A DNA stretch of 64,000 bases from Nonomuraea turcica. GTDB lineage: Bacteria > Actinomycetota > Actinomycetes > Streptosporangiales > Streptosporangiaceae. The position numbers and the translations under genes were made by a program. Position 1 is the stretch's first letter. Every line of letters starts with the position of its first letter. The stretch is from assembly GCF_030718205.1 (NCBI RefSeq), contig NZ_JAUZQF010000039.1:1-64000 (forward strand), written 5' to 3'. Below the pieces are notes generated by a model. It saw only the letters and a program-made list of their open reading frames with translations. It ran no database searches and was not told the origin of the DNA. This document shows positions 8,121 to 16,333 of the stretch, piece after piece.

Positions 8121-8229
8121 GCAGACCGCCGTACTCGCCTCGCCCACCCCAGGCCCCCTGGCGATGGCGGCCTGTTCGACTTCCTTGTTCCGGGTCGCCG
8201 TTCAACCGGGACGCCTGCTCCTCCAAGGG

Positions 8230-8518
8230 TCGTCCACGTTGATGCCCGACAGCACCACGACCGCTGCGTCCCCCGTTCCTTGGTCAGGGGCAGCAGCTCC
8301 GGAGCGGCCAGGCCGACAGCGCGGGTGCAGGAACAGATCGGTGACGCCCTTCAGGGCGGAGGCCAGCGTGTCGGGCCGCCGGCGATGACCTCGACACTGG
8401 CGGGTTGGTTCACGGTCTGCGAGTCGCGCGTGACGGCGCGGACCGTGGCGCCCTCGGGGGCGAGCAGGTCGACCAAGGGGCGTCCGATGGTGCCGGTCGA
8501 GCCTGTTACCAGAATCAT
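8230..8518 (-). pseudogene. NmrA-like NAD(P)-binding protein remnant
   Basis: An ATG at 8518 starts MILVTGSTGTIGRPLVDLLA, with the TGXXGXXG dinucleotide motif of NmrA/atypical SDR proteins. Reading continues through frameshifts (DTLASALKGVTDLFLHPR, APELLPLTKERG, AVVVLSGINVDDPW) and then stops matching. Only about the first 95 of 280 residues remain. It directly follows the ECF41 sigma gene, a pairing repeated at 29572-30061. Confidence 0.65.
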
Positions 8519-8530
8519 GGGGTGGTCCGT

Positions 8531-9411
8531 TCAGGGGATTTGGGAAAGATTGTCGGGGTTGGTCACGACGTAGATATTGCGCACCCGATCGTCGGCAGGC
8601 TTCAGATCGAGGACCATGACGGCGAAGGGTGAGTTCTTCACGAACAACACCGCCGACGGCTCGCCGTTGACCAGTCGGTAGTGGATGTCCAGCCCCTCGA
8701 ACGGACCGGCGGCGCGGGCGGCGAGGAGCCGGACGACTTTGTCGCGGCTGTGAATAGGCCGCGGGCTGCCGCCGTCGCCTTGCCGCCCCCATCGGTCCAC
8801 AGCGTGACCTCCGGTGCCAGCAGGTCCATCAGGGCGTTCAAGTCCCCGCCGAACGCGGCGGCCACGAACCGCTCGGTCACCTGTTGTTGCGTACGCGGGT
8901 CGACGGAGTAGCGAGGACGCCGCGCTTGGACGTGCTCGCGGGCGCGGTGGGCGACCTGGCGGACCGCCGACGGCATCCGGTCGATCATGGCGGCGATTTC
9001 GGCGTGGGCGTACCCGAAGACTTCGTGCAGGATGAACACGGCACGCTCCAGCGGAGTGAGCGTTTCCAGGACCACCAGCAACGCTAGCGACACCGACTCC
9101 GCCCGCAGAGTGTCATCGGCGGCGTCGGCCGCGCTGACGAGTGGCTCCGGAAGCCACTGGCCGACGTAGGTCTCCCGGCGGCGGCGCATGATGTCCTGGC
9201 GGGCGAGTGTCTTGTTCACCACGATGCGCACCAGATAGGCGCGGTGGTTCTCGACCTGCTCCACTTTCGTTGATGCCCACGCCAGCCAGGCGTCCTGCAG
9301 CACGTCCTCGGTGTCGGGGACGCTGCCGAGCATGTTGTAGGTCACGGAGAACAGCAGTTCGCGATGGTCGGCGAACACCTGCGTGGCGATGCCGGTCGAC
9401 ATGTCGGGCAT
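8531..9411 (-). pseudogene. ECF41-type sigma factor with a frameshifted SnoaL-like domain
   Basis: The frame from 9411 encodes sigma region 2 (LFSVTYNMLGSVPDTEDVLQ), the WLPEP linker motif and region 4 (HEVFGYAHAEIAAMIDRMPS), then the start of a SnoaL-like domain with DGGGK. At about 8758-8775 the true frame is lost. The rest of the domain, including NPDNL, continues one frame over to a stop at 8531 (RPIHSRDKVVRLLAARAAG, FVKNSPFAVMVLDL, IYVVTNPDNLSQIP). The in-frame product would be 257 aa with about 35 aberrant C-terminal residues. ECF41 factors are known to be regulated through this C-terminal domain, so the truncated protein could be inactive or deregulated. No anti-sigma gene is nearby, as expected for the family. 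Confidence 0.8.
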
Positions 9412-9467
9412 CGAGGTATCCCTCCTTTTGGGATCGCCCCTAAGGGCTGTGAAGCCACTGGCGATGT

Positions 9468-9492
9468 GACGTCGTCGCGCCCAGATGTGACC
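9468..9492 (-). promoter_or_regulatory. Candidate ECF41 autoregulatory promoter
   Basis: Reading leftward, GGTCACA (9492-9486) is followed after 14 bases by CGTC (9471-9468), about 57 bases upstream of the sigma factor start. It resembles the TGTCACA/CGTC promoter described for ECF41 factors, with one mismatch in the -35 element and a spacer I cannot confirm as optimal. Confidence 0.35.
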
Positions 9493-9591
9493 CGCATCTC
9501 ACGTGCGGGAGCCCGGTGGGCGGTGGCGATCGCCGCGCTGCCGAGCGGGTGTCGCACTCCAGCGACGGCGTCGATGGGAGCCCCGGCGCCA

Positions 9592-10158
9592 CTACACCGC
9601 GGCTCGCATCACCGACATGGCCGCCGTCAGACGGCGCAACTCCTGCAGCATGTCCTCCGCTGCAGAACGCAGGTGATCGTCCACGATCAGCCGGCCGTCG
9701 GCGCCCATAGCCTTGCGGTGGAAGATGGTCACCGCGTCGCCGACCGGGATCATGCGCAGCTTGACCAGCACCGGCTTGAGCATCTCGACCGCGCGCAGGC
9801 CGCCCGACAAGCCGCCGTAGCTCACGAGCCCGACCGGCTTGTACGCCCATTCTTCGTGCAGGAAGTCGAGGGCGTTCTTCAGCGGTGCGCTGAAACCGTA
9901 GTTGTACTCGGGCATCACGAACACCAGCGCGTCGGCGGCGTCGATGGTGCGGCTCCAGTCCTTGGTGTGCTGGTGCGCGTACCGTCCGGTGGTGGCGTCC
10001 TCGGGCTCGTCAAGGAAGGGCAGGCCCACCTCGGCGAGATCGACGAGCTCGACCTGGAAGTGGCTGTGTTCGGCGGCGCAGGCGGCCACCCAGTCGCCGA
10101 TCGTCCTGCCGATGCGGACCGGGCGGGTGCTGGCGACGATGACCTTAAGGCTCGGCAT
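9592..10158 (-). CDS. NADPH-dependent FMN reductase family protein
   Basis: The 188-aa protein starts MPSLKVIVASTRPVRIGRTI, the phosphate-binding loop of flavodoxin-like FMN reductases. PEYNYGFSAPLKNALDFL at about residues 100-117 is the hallmark flavin-contact motif, and SYGGLSGGLRAVE follows. The family reduces FMN or quinones with NAD(P)H in the cytoplasm. The gene is intact and divergent from a MarR regulator, with two matching palindromes between them (10178-10225). It is therefore probably induced by a redox-active or phenolic compound sensed by that MarR. GGAGG lies a short distance upstream of the start. Confidence 0.88.
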   Translation of the reverse strand: MPSLKVIVASTRPVRIGRTIGDWVAACAAEHSHFQVELVDLAEVGLPFLDEPEDATTGRYAHQHTKDWSRTIDAADALVFVMPEYNYGFSAPLKNALDFLHEEWAYKPVGLVSYGGLSGGLRAVEMLKPVLVKLRMIPVGDAVTIFHRKAMGADGRLIVDDHLRSAAEDMLQELRRLTAAMSVMRAAV

Positions 10159-10177
10159 GCGGGCTCCTCCAAGACTG

Positions 10178-10225
10178 GTTTACGTGTAAACAAGAGGGTG
10201 CCGCAGCTATGGTTTACATGTCAAC
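10178..10225. promoter_or_regulatory. Two MarR operators between FMN reductase and MarR
   Basis: GTTTACGTGTAAAC at 10178-10191 has 6-bp inverted arms around GT. GTTTACATGTCAAC at 10212-10225 has the same structure with one mismatch. They are spaced 34 bases apart in a divergent promoter region. Paired near-identical sites next to a MarR gene strongly suggest its binding sites; binding itself is inferred. Confidence 0.65.
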
Positions 10226-10244
10226 TAGCGCTAGGCTGCAGGGC

Positions 10245-10709
10245 ATGCCCAACCCGCGATGGCTCAATGAACGCGAATACCGAGCCTGGCTCGGCTACCG
10301 GCGGATGCGCCTGCTCCTAGACGCCCAGATCGCCCGCGACCTGCAACGGGACTCAGGCCTTTCGGAGGCCGACTATGACGTGCTGTCCGCGTTGTCGGCC
10401 AGGGAGAGCCGGCGCTGGCGGCTGCAGGAGCTGGCCGACCGCATGTTGTGGTCCAAGAGCAGGCTGTCGCGTCACGTGAGCCGCATGGAGGAGCGTGGTC
10501 TGGTGACCAGACAGGAGTGCGCCGATGACGGCCGCGGCGCGGTCATCGTCCTCACCGCCCAAGGCCTGGACGCGATCGTCCAGGCCGCACCCGACCACGT
10601 CGAGTCCGTACGGGCCCACCTCATCGATCTGCTGACGCAGGAACAGCTCGACACGCTGGGCGACATCGCCGAAACGGTGCTGCACCATCTGGGGGCGGCG
10701 ATCCAGTGA
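10245..10709 (+). CDS. MarR-family transcriptional regulator
   Basis: From the ATG at 10245 (MPNPRWLNEREYRAWLGYRR) the protein is 154 aa. A GCAGGG motif lies just upstream. An in-frame ATG at 10209 would overlap the second operator and is less likely. The winged helix is residues 35-110 (RWRLQELADRMLWSKSRLSR, then HVSRMEERGLVTRQECADDG), ending in the dimerisation helices (LDTLGDIAETVLHHLG). It is the likely repressor of itself and of the divergent FMN reductase. The PRWLNE-E-RAW opening is shared with the MarR at 19285-19788. Confidence 0.88.
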   Translation: MPNPRWLNEREYRAWLGYRRMRLLLDAQIARDLQRDSGLSEADYDVLSALSARESRRWRLQELADRMLWSKSRLSRHVSRMEERGLVTRQECADDGRGAVIVLTAQGLDAIVQAAPDHVESVRAHLIDLLTQEQLDTLGDIAETVLHHLGAAIQ

Positions 10710-10725
10710 ATCCGTGAGGTTCAAC

Positions 10726-11484
10726 GGGTCAGGGAAGGGTCGTGCTCCTCTTCAATGGGCACCTTCTCTCCTCCGTACGTCTCCGACGTTCGGGCTCGCA
10801 GCCGTCCGAGGGGCCGCGCATGCCCGCCAGCGGGATGCTGGAGCCGTTGTGAGCGGGTATCACGGGCACGGGTTCCTTTGGCGCGCAGGTGCGCCTCGGC
10901 GTCCTCCGTCAGCGGGGCGTGAGCCTCGACGAACGCGCCGTCCGGCAGGCGTTTGATCACGCCGATCGGCGTGCCATGCCTGACCAGTTCGGCGTCGGCG
11001 CGTTGCAGGCCGCGGCAGATCCGGTAGGTGACGAGGTATGCGAGTGCGGGTCCGGCGATCATCAGGATACGTCCGGCGTGGGTGGTGGCGTTCAGGCTGA
11101 TGTGGAAGGTGGCCTCGATCTCGTCGTTGGCTCCCAGCAGCCACAGCACACTGTAGAAGACGAGGGTGGCCATGCCGATGGAGGTGCGGTGGGGGGGTGT
11201 TGTGGGGGCGCTCCAGGATGTGGTGCTCGTGCTGGTCGCCGGTGATCTATCGTTCGATGAACGGGTAGAGGAGCATTCCGGTGAGCATGACGCCCAGCGG
11301 CGCCAGCGCGGGGATGGCCACGCTCGATGGCACGGTTCCCGCCTGGGCGGTGCCAAGGAGATTGATCTTCCAGGCGGGCATCAGGCGCGGCGCGCTCTTC
11401 CAGAAAGCCCGTGTAGAAGTCGGGCTGGGAGCCGGCCGGGCTGTAGGGGCCGTACAGCCAGACGGTGTTGATCTCGAGACTCAC
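10726..11484 (-). pseudogene. qcrB: C-terminal remnant of cytochrome bc1 complex b subunit
   Basis: Read leftward across frameshifts, the sequence gives INTVWLYGPYSPAGSQPDFY, RLMPAWKINLLGTA, GVMLTGMLLYPFIER, then GDQHEHHILERPHNTP, IGMATLVFYSVLWLLGANDE, ICRGLQRADAELVRHG and IKRLPDGAFVEAHAPL. That order and content match the C-terminal 230-250 residues of actinobacterial QcrB. At least two frameshifts, one in a C-run near 11195, and a nonsense codon after PFIER show decay. The N-terminal heme-binding helices are absent, so this is a transposed or duplicated fragment, not the working respiratory gene. Confidence 0.75.
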
Positions 11485-12422
11485 TTCGAGAATGCCTGCG
11501 TCAGGTCGGCGGCTATCAGCTCGACCGCGTGGCGTCCGGCGGACAGGACACCGCAGAAGTTCATGAACGCGTGCATCGTCCCGGCGAACTCCATGTGCTT
11601 CACCTCCACTCCTTCCGCGTCCAGCCGGGCGGCGTACCCGCGTGCGTCATCGCGCAGCGGATCGCGGCCGGCGCCGATCACTAGAGCGGATGGCAGTCCG
11701 GCCAGCGTTTCGGCGCGCATGGGTGCCGCGTACGGAGTCACCTGTTGCCCCGCCAGATACTGCGTCTCGGACCAGCGCCCGGGCTTGATGCTCAGGAACA
11801 CCCCGTCAAACTCCCGGAAGGACTCGGTGTCCTGGCCGAAGTCCAACACCGGGTAGCAGAGGATCTGGCGGGCCACGGTCGCGCCGGCGTTGTCGCGTGC
11901 CATCAGGCATGCGCCGGCGACCAGGGCTGCCCCCGCGCTCTGCCCGCCGGCCGCGACCCGGCCATCGCCGCCGATCAGCCAAGCGTGCTCGGTCAGCCAT
12001 TGGATGGCGTCGTAGGTGTCGTACAGCGCGGCGGGATGGGGATGCTCGGGCGCCAGCCGGTAGTCGAGGGAGACCACCGTGAGCTCCGCCAGGTACGCCA
12101 GTCGGGAGCACACATAGTCGAGATCATCCACGGATCCGCCGATGAAGCCACCACCGTGCAGCCACAGGAGAACCGGCCGCGGCCTGGGGATCCGCCGTGC
12201 CTGGTAGACGCGCGCCCATATGGAGCCGCATCGCACGGGCAGGTAGAGGTCCGCGGCGTGAACCGAGGGATCAAGCCGGCCGGACAGCGCGGGATCTGGG
12301 GATGCCGCGCGGGCGGCCAGCAGGGTCCGATAGTCGGCGATCTCGGCTCGCGGGCCGAATCTCGCGAGCAATGCCTCGGTCTCGTCCGCGAAGCCGGGTT
12401 CGTCAAGGTGATGGGTTCTCAT
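11481..12422 (-). CDS. HSL-family alpha/beta hydrolase (esterase)
   Basis: The 313-aa product begins MRTHHLDEPGFADETEALLA. It carries the oxyanion-hole motif LHGGGFIGG (about 89-96) and the nucleophile elbow GQSAG with Ser162. The acid is probably Asp254 in GAGRDPLRD and the base His284 in GTMHAF. These are the signatures of the hormone-sensitive-lipase group of acetyl esterases and lactonases, acting in the cytoplasm. Its ATG overlaps the stop of the upstream DinB gene as ATGA, so the two are translationally coupled. Together with the regulator at 13069 they form a likely detoxification operon. Substrate unknown. Confidence 0.85.
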   Translation of the reverse strand: MRTHHLDEPGFADETEALLARFGPRAEIADYRTLLAARAASPDPALSGRLDPSVHAADLYLPVRCGSIWARVYQARRIPRPRPVLLWLHGGGFIGGSVDDLDYVCSRLAYLAELTVVSLDYRLAPEHPHPAALYDTYDAIQWLTEHAWLIGGDGRVAAGGQSAGAALVAGACLMARDNAGATVARQILCYPVLDFGQDTESFREFDGVFLSIKPGRWSETQYLAGQQVTPYAAPMRAETLAGLPSALVIGAGRDPLRDDARGYAARLDAEGVEVKHMEFAGTMHAFMNFCGVLSAGRHAVELIAADLTQAFSK

Positions 12423-12979
12423 GCGGACCTGCTGCCCTTCCGCGGCTGGTGACCGGCGACGGGCATGGTGGACGGCACCTGGCCGAGGTGGATCGCAGCA
12501 TGCCAGTACGCTGGCTGTCCGGGCACGGTCCACACCCTCTGCGCCAGCGCACCGACTCCCTGCGCACCCTGAGGGGCGTCGTTCCAGGATTCCTTGCTGA
12601 GCCGGCCGAGGTCCTCCAAGATCGCGTCATGCACGGACTCGAACCGGTGCAGGAGCAACGACGCCGGAAGATGCCGACTAGCTTCCACGCCGCCGCGGTT
12701 CAAAGCCTGCCCGACGGCCGGGTCTTCCCAGCGTGGATCGAGGCTCCAGTGCGGCCGGCCGGCGACGGCATCCGTCAGCACCGCCAGGTTGATCTCGTCC
12801 CACATCAGAACATGAGCGATGAGGTCGTGCAAGGAACGGCAGAAGTCGCCGAGCGGTCCGGAATTCACCAGATAGTCGGCGTCGAGTTGCGCCTCGGTCA
12901 GACCAGTGACGCGTGCGAGGAGGATCTCCCGATCGGCATGCAAACGGCCGATCGCCTCCTCCGGAGACAAGATCGTCAT
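12419..12979 (-). CDS. DinB-like four-helix-bundle protein
   Basis: I chose the ATG at 12979, preceded by GGGAG, rather than upstream in-frame starts inside the regulator gene. The 186-aa product begins MTILSPEEAIGRLHADREIL and has features of the DinB/mycothiol-dependent maleylpyruvate-isomerase-like superfamily: an early GDFCRSLHDLIAHVLMWDEI helix with a His-X3-His-type metal site, and a late AYWHAAIHLGQ helix with further His. Such proteins are metal-binding thiol-dependent transferases or scaffolds. It is coupled by ATGA overlap to the esterase and lies 89 bases after the regulator. Confidence 0.75.
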   Translation of the reverse strand: MTILSPEEAIGRLHADREILLARVTGLTEAQLDADYLVNSGPLGDFCRSLHDLIAHVLMWDEINLAVLTDAVAGRPHWSLDPRWEDPAVGQALNRGGVEASRHLPASLLLHRFESVHDAILEDLGRLSKESWNDAPQGAQGVGALAQRVWTVPGQPAYWHAAIHLGQVPSTMPVAGHQPRKGSRSA

Positions 12980-13068
12980 AGTGTTTCTCCCTCTACGAGT
13001 GGTTGGGAGGACTTCAGCACCACCGCGGTCGTCCCGGCCAGCGGACTGACGCATCTGGTCAATCGTGC

Positions 13069-14112
13069 TCAGCGCAGCAGGAGTGACAGCACGTCCGTGC
13101 CCAGGGCCTCGAGGACGTCGGCGGCGAGCTGGTATCGCACGAACCGTCCCTGGCGGGTCGTGGTAGCCAGTCCCGAGGAGGCCAGGGCACGCAGATGCCG
13201 GTTCACCTGCGTCGGGTCCACGTTCCACAGCATCGCGATCTCTCCTGCCGTCCGCGGCTCGGTCGCGATCGCCCGGGCCACCTCCAGGCGGCCCTGATGT
13301 GCGAGGACCTCAAGCCTCCGCCGCACCACGGCGGCGGAGGGAACGGGGGAGCCGGCGTCGACGGGGTGGATGAGAAGAAGTGGCCGCCCGGGAACGTCGG
13401 CCACATACAAGTGGGGCCGGATGAAGGTGCTGGGCGCCACAATGAGTCCGCGCCGGGACACGTCATGACGGGTGGCCTGGATCTTCGCGATGCGAACGGT
13501 TACCCCGGTCGGGGCCATCTCGATAGAGGGGTCGAGTGTGGTGAGCGCGGGCCCAGGTCCTTGTAAGGACGTGGTGTCGGTGAAGCGCCGCGCCTGGGCT
13601 GCCAGCACCGGCCGGATCCGCGCCCATTCGGCCTCGAACCACTCGCGCCAGCTGCAACTCATGAATGAGAGAAAGTCTCCGGCCGCGTCGTGCGGATGCG
13701 TGGCGAGCGCTTCAACGCGTGCTGCTACCGCCGGACCTCGTGAGCGCGACCAGCGCAGCGCGACTTGAGTGTCGCCCGACGGTGCGATCGGTCGCAGCAA
13801 CTGATCGGCCAGTTCCTGGGCGGGCATGGCGCACAGCTGTTCGAAGCGGTCATCAAAGCCGTCCGATGGTGGTGCGGGTGTGACGAACGGCGTTGCTCTG
13901 ATCGCCTGTGCCGTCCACCACCACGACCGCGTCCACGCTACCAGGCGGGGGCTCATCGCCCTGCGGATCTTCGCCGCCCAATCCTCCAGGCCGTGATGAC
14001 CGGGGTCACGCAGGACATGCAACGCCGAGCCGAATTCGGTCATCGCCGATACCGCCGGCAGCAGGGATCCCGCCTGCATGCACCGGTCAAGGCCAGTGAT
14101 CACTGTGGGCAT
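13069..14112 (-). CDS. ArsR-like winged-helix regulator with an N-terminal DUF5937-like domain
   Basis: The product is 347 aa from the ATG at 14112. A longer start at 14187 is possible, but that extension is not typical of the family and abuts a DUF418 remnant. The N-terminal two thirds (AVSAMTEFGSALHVLRDPGH) resemble the DUF5937 domain found before ArsR helix-turn-helix domains in actinobacteria. The C-terminal winged helix is about residues 265-335 (ARAIATEPRTAGEIAMLWNV, DPTQVNRHLRALASSGLATT, RQGRFVRYQL). It probably controls the downstream DinB and esterase genes, transcribed in the same direction. Effector unknown. Confidence 0.75.
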   Translation of the reverse strand: MPTVITGLDRCMQAGSLLPAVSAMTEFGSALHVLRDPGHHGLEDWAAKIRRAMSPRLVAWTRSWWWTAQAIRATPFVTPAPPSDGFDDRFEQLCAMPAQELADQLLRPIAPSGDTQVALRWSRSRGPAVAARVEALATHPHDAAGDFLSFMSCSWREWFEAEWARIRPVLAAQARRFTDTTSLQGPGPALTTLDPSIEMAPTGVTVRIAKIQATRHDVSRRGLIVAPSTFIRPHLYVADVPGRPLLLIHPVDAGSPVPSAAVVRRRLEVLAHQGRLEVARAIATEPRTAGEIAMLWNVDPTQVNRHLRALASSGLATTTRQGRFVRYQLAADVLEALGTDVLSLLLR

Positions 14113-14187
14113 GAAGCCGATCTCATCATCCGCACGTCCGGCCGGTGGGCACCGGGCACCTAAACCATCGCGAAGTATGGGATACAT

Positions 14188-14610
14188 GCTAAATTTCCCG
14201 GCGTCCTCGCCATAGGTGTCATCTCAGTCGTTCCCGGTGTGCTCCTGGGCATGTGGGTGGCGCGGCGGCGCGTCCTGGACGAACCCGCCCGCCACCGCTC
14301 CTTCCTGACCCGCGCCGCAGTGATCACCACGGCTCTGTCCGTGGCGGGCGCCCTTCCCGCCGGCCTCATCCAGGTCGGCGTGCCGGCCGCCCGTACGAAG
14401 ATCGCCCTGTTCATGACGACGGCGTTCGCGGCGACGTGGCTCGTCGCACTGGCGCAGCCGTTCATCGGATACCTGGGCAGGATCGGCATGGCGGCGATCG
14501 TCGGGCTGATCGCCGTCGCATCCGGCCGGAGACGCAATGGCCTCACTACGGCCATTGAAGCGCTCGGCCAGCGCTCCGTCTCGACGTGGTCAGTCCGCGC
14601 GGTCCCCTGC
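14188..14610 (+). pseudogene. Internal fragment of a DUF418 membrane protein
   Basis: A plus-strand frame without its own start reads FPGVLAIGVISVVPGVLLGM, WVARRRVLDEPARHRSFLTR, then hydrophobic helices and ends near IEALGQRSVSTW. This resembles the middle and C-terminal part of DUF418 multi-pass membrane proteins (the ARRRLLDEP-RHR loop and the ALGRRSL-type motif). Both ends are missing. It faces the regulator gene head to head and its 5' edge coincides with the possible upstream start of that gene. Confidence 0.5.
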
Positions 14611-14849
14611 GGCCGCCACTCAGTTGGCCAGCTGTCAGTGTGCGGCGTTCTAACGGGATGTTTCGGGGCGTACGGGCACGCACCGAGCACGGCGGCACTC
14701 CTGCACCGCAGCCGGGAGCAAACGCCTCTCGCGGCACACGCCCGCTCCTCGGGAAGACCCAGTGCAAGGAGACCGGCGCGGGCGAATGAACGACCCTCGC
14801 GGCAGGCTGATCGCCAGCGTGGGCGATTTACGCGATGGCGGCAAGCGGC

Positions 14850-15420
14850 CTTTCAGCTGGTTGGTTCCCGCCACCAGGATGCAGTGACCGTTCAGGCGTC
14901 CGGCGCGCTGCCGCGACCGCCGAGAGGACCAGCTCGTCCAGCGGCTCGCTGCTGTCACTCCGGATCCACGCCTCGCCGGCAACGTCCAGACACGTGAGCA
15001 CGCAGGCTACGATCGCGTCGGCGCGCAGGTCGTGCTCGTCTTCCGGCGTGACGCCGAGGCGGCGGTGGATCTCCGGGTGAGCAGCGACTTCGCATTGAGG
15101 CGTTTCTCGGGGGTGCGGGCATGCAGCGACGGCGTCCCATAGAGCATCTTCGAGGTCTTCAACATGGTCACGTCGTCCTGGCCGAGCCGCGGCGCGGGGC
15201 GCAGCGCGTTGAGCAGGGCGGTCCACGCGTCCTCGGTGGCGGGCCGGGACTCCAACTCTTTGCGGACCCGCTCGCGGTGGGCGGCGACGTCGCCCAGCAC
15301 GATGTCCTCCGTTGCGCCGAAGTAGCGGAAGAAGGAGCGCCGGGAGATGCCGGCCGCGGCGATGTCGTCGATTGTCGTCGCCAGATGGCCCACGGTGACA
15401 GCGTCTTACGACTGATCGCC
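14850..15420 (-). pseudogene. Truncated and frameshifted TetR-family regulator
   Basis: The frame from about 15393 reads ATTIDDIAAAGISRRSFFRY, the second half of a TetR helix-turn-helix, followed by a GlnR-like helical domain (VRKELESRPATEDAWTALLN, DVTMLKTSKMLYGTPSLHAR). At about 15090 the frame shifts (HPEIHRRLGVTPEDEHDLRA, CVLTCLDVAGEAWIRSDSSE). The first 30 residues of the DNA-binding domain are missing and one Ala of the usual AAAGIS stretch is lost, so it is not functional. Confidence 0.7.
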
Positions 15421-15459
15421 AAATGAGTCACGCTTCTTAGGCGTCCTGTGGGGCCCGGC

Positions 15460-16269
15460 TCATGGGGCGGCGGCGCGGATGAACGCATCGGCGAACATCC
15501 GCGAGACCTCCTCCACCGGGGGCAGGACGTCACCCAGTGCGTCCTGCAGGGCGGGGCGCAACAGCATGTGCCCCGCCATCGGGCCGATCATCAGCTGGAT
15601 GAGCAGCGGCAGCGGGAGCGGCCGCAGCCGGCCGGCCTGGATCTGTGACGTCAGCAGGGTGCCGAGGCTGGCGAACATCCGGGGCAGATTGGCCTTCAGC
15701 ATCCGGGCTGCCGTGCCATCCGGACGGCTGAACAGGTCGCCGAAGATGGCCGGCAGCACCCGCGGCTCGCGGCAGAACGCCTCGGCCAGCGCGCTGTAGA
15801 TCGCGTGGACGGTCTCCTCGATCCGCTCGGGGGGATCGGTGGCCAGCGCTTCCAAGTCGGGCACCGGGACGTACCGGTCGAACATGGTGGCGAGCAGGCC
15901 GTCGCGGCCGCCGAAGATGGCATGCAGGCTGGTCGGCGAGCACTGCGCGGCGGCCGCGACCGCCTCCAGCGTGACCGCGCCTAGCCCGTCGCGGCCGATC
16001 AGCTCGGCCGCCGCTGCGAGCGCCCGCTCTCTGACTGGCGGCCGCCCGCCGGGATCGACCCCGGCTTGCCGCACCGCCTCGTCCAGCCTGACCCGTGACC
16101 CGCCGAGCCTCCTCAGCAGGGTGCTGCGGGAGATTCCCGCGGCCGCCGCGATCGCCCTCAGCGGCACCTCGGCCACGTCCTTGCCCTGCTTCTCGGCGGC
16201 CGCCAGCGCGGCATCCACCAGGTCCTTGTCCACGGCGTCTGATGATACCGCTTCCAATATGAACCTCAT
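15460..16269 (-). CDS. TetR-type regulator with two tandem helix-turn-helix segments
   Basis: From the ATG at 16269 the product is 269 aa; an alternative ATG at 16299 adds 10 residues, and neither has a clear ribosome binding site. Residues 15-65 form one HTH (EVPLRAIAAAAGISRSTLLR). Residues 75-130 form a second, canonical TetR N-domain (RALAAAAELIGRDGLGAVTL, then AAQCSPTSLHAIFGGRDGLL). The remainder is a ligand domain with a hydrophobic C-terminus. Two DNA-binding helices in one chain are unusual. It is divergent from the sulfotransferase operon, which it probably controls. Confidence 0.75.
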   Translation of the reverse strand: MRFILEAVSSDAVDKDLVDAALAAAEKQGKDVAEVPLRAIAAAAGISRSTLLRRLGGSRVRLDEAVRQAGVDPGGRPPVRERALAAAAELIGRDGLGAVTLEAVAAAAQCSPTSLHAIFGGRDGLLATMFDRYVPVPDLEALATDPPERIEETVHAIYSALAEAFCREPRVLPAIFGDLFSRPDGTAARMLKANLPRMFASLGTLLTSQIQAGRLRPLPLPLLIQLMIGPMAGHMLLRPALQDALGDVLPPVEEVSRMFADAFIRAAAP

Positions 16270-16270
16270 C

Positions 16271-16304
16271 TGTATATCGTCTACAACAGGTTTCACCATA
16301 TGAT
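16271..16304. promoter_or_regulatory. Divergent promoter with a possible operator
   Basis: TGTATATCGTCTACA at 16271-16285 has inverted TGTA/TACA ends. TATGAT at 16299-16304 could be the -10 element of the rightward operon, placing transcription start about 25 bases before the sulfotransferase ATG. Both assignments are by eye. Confidence 0.35.
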
Positions 16305-16333
16305 GAATTAAGCGGAACGGAGGACCGAGAGAG

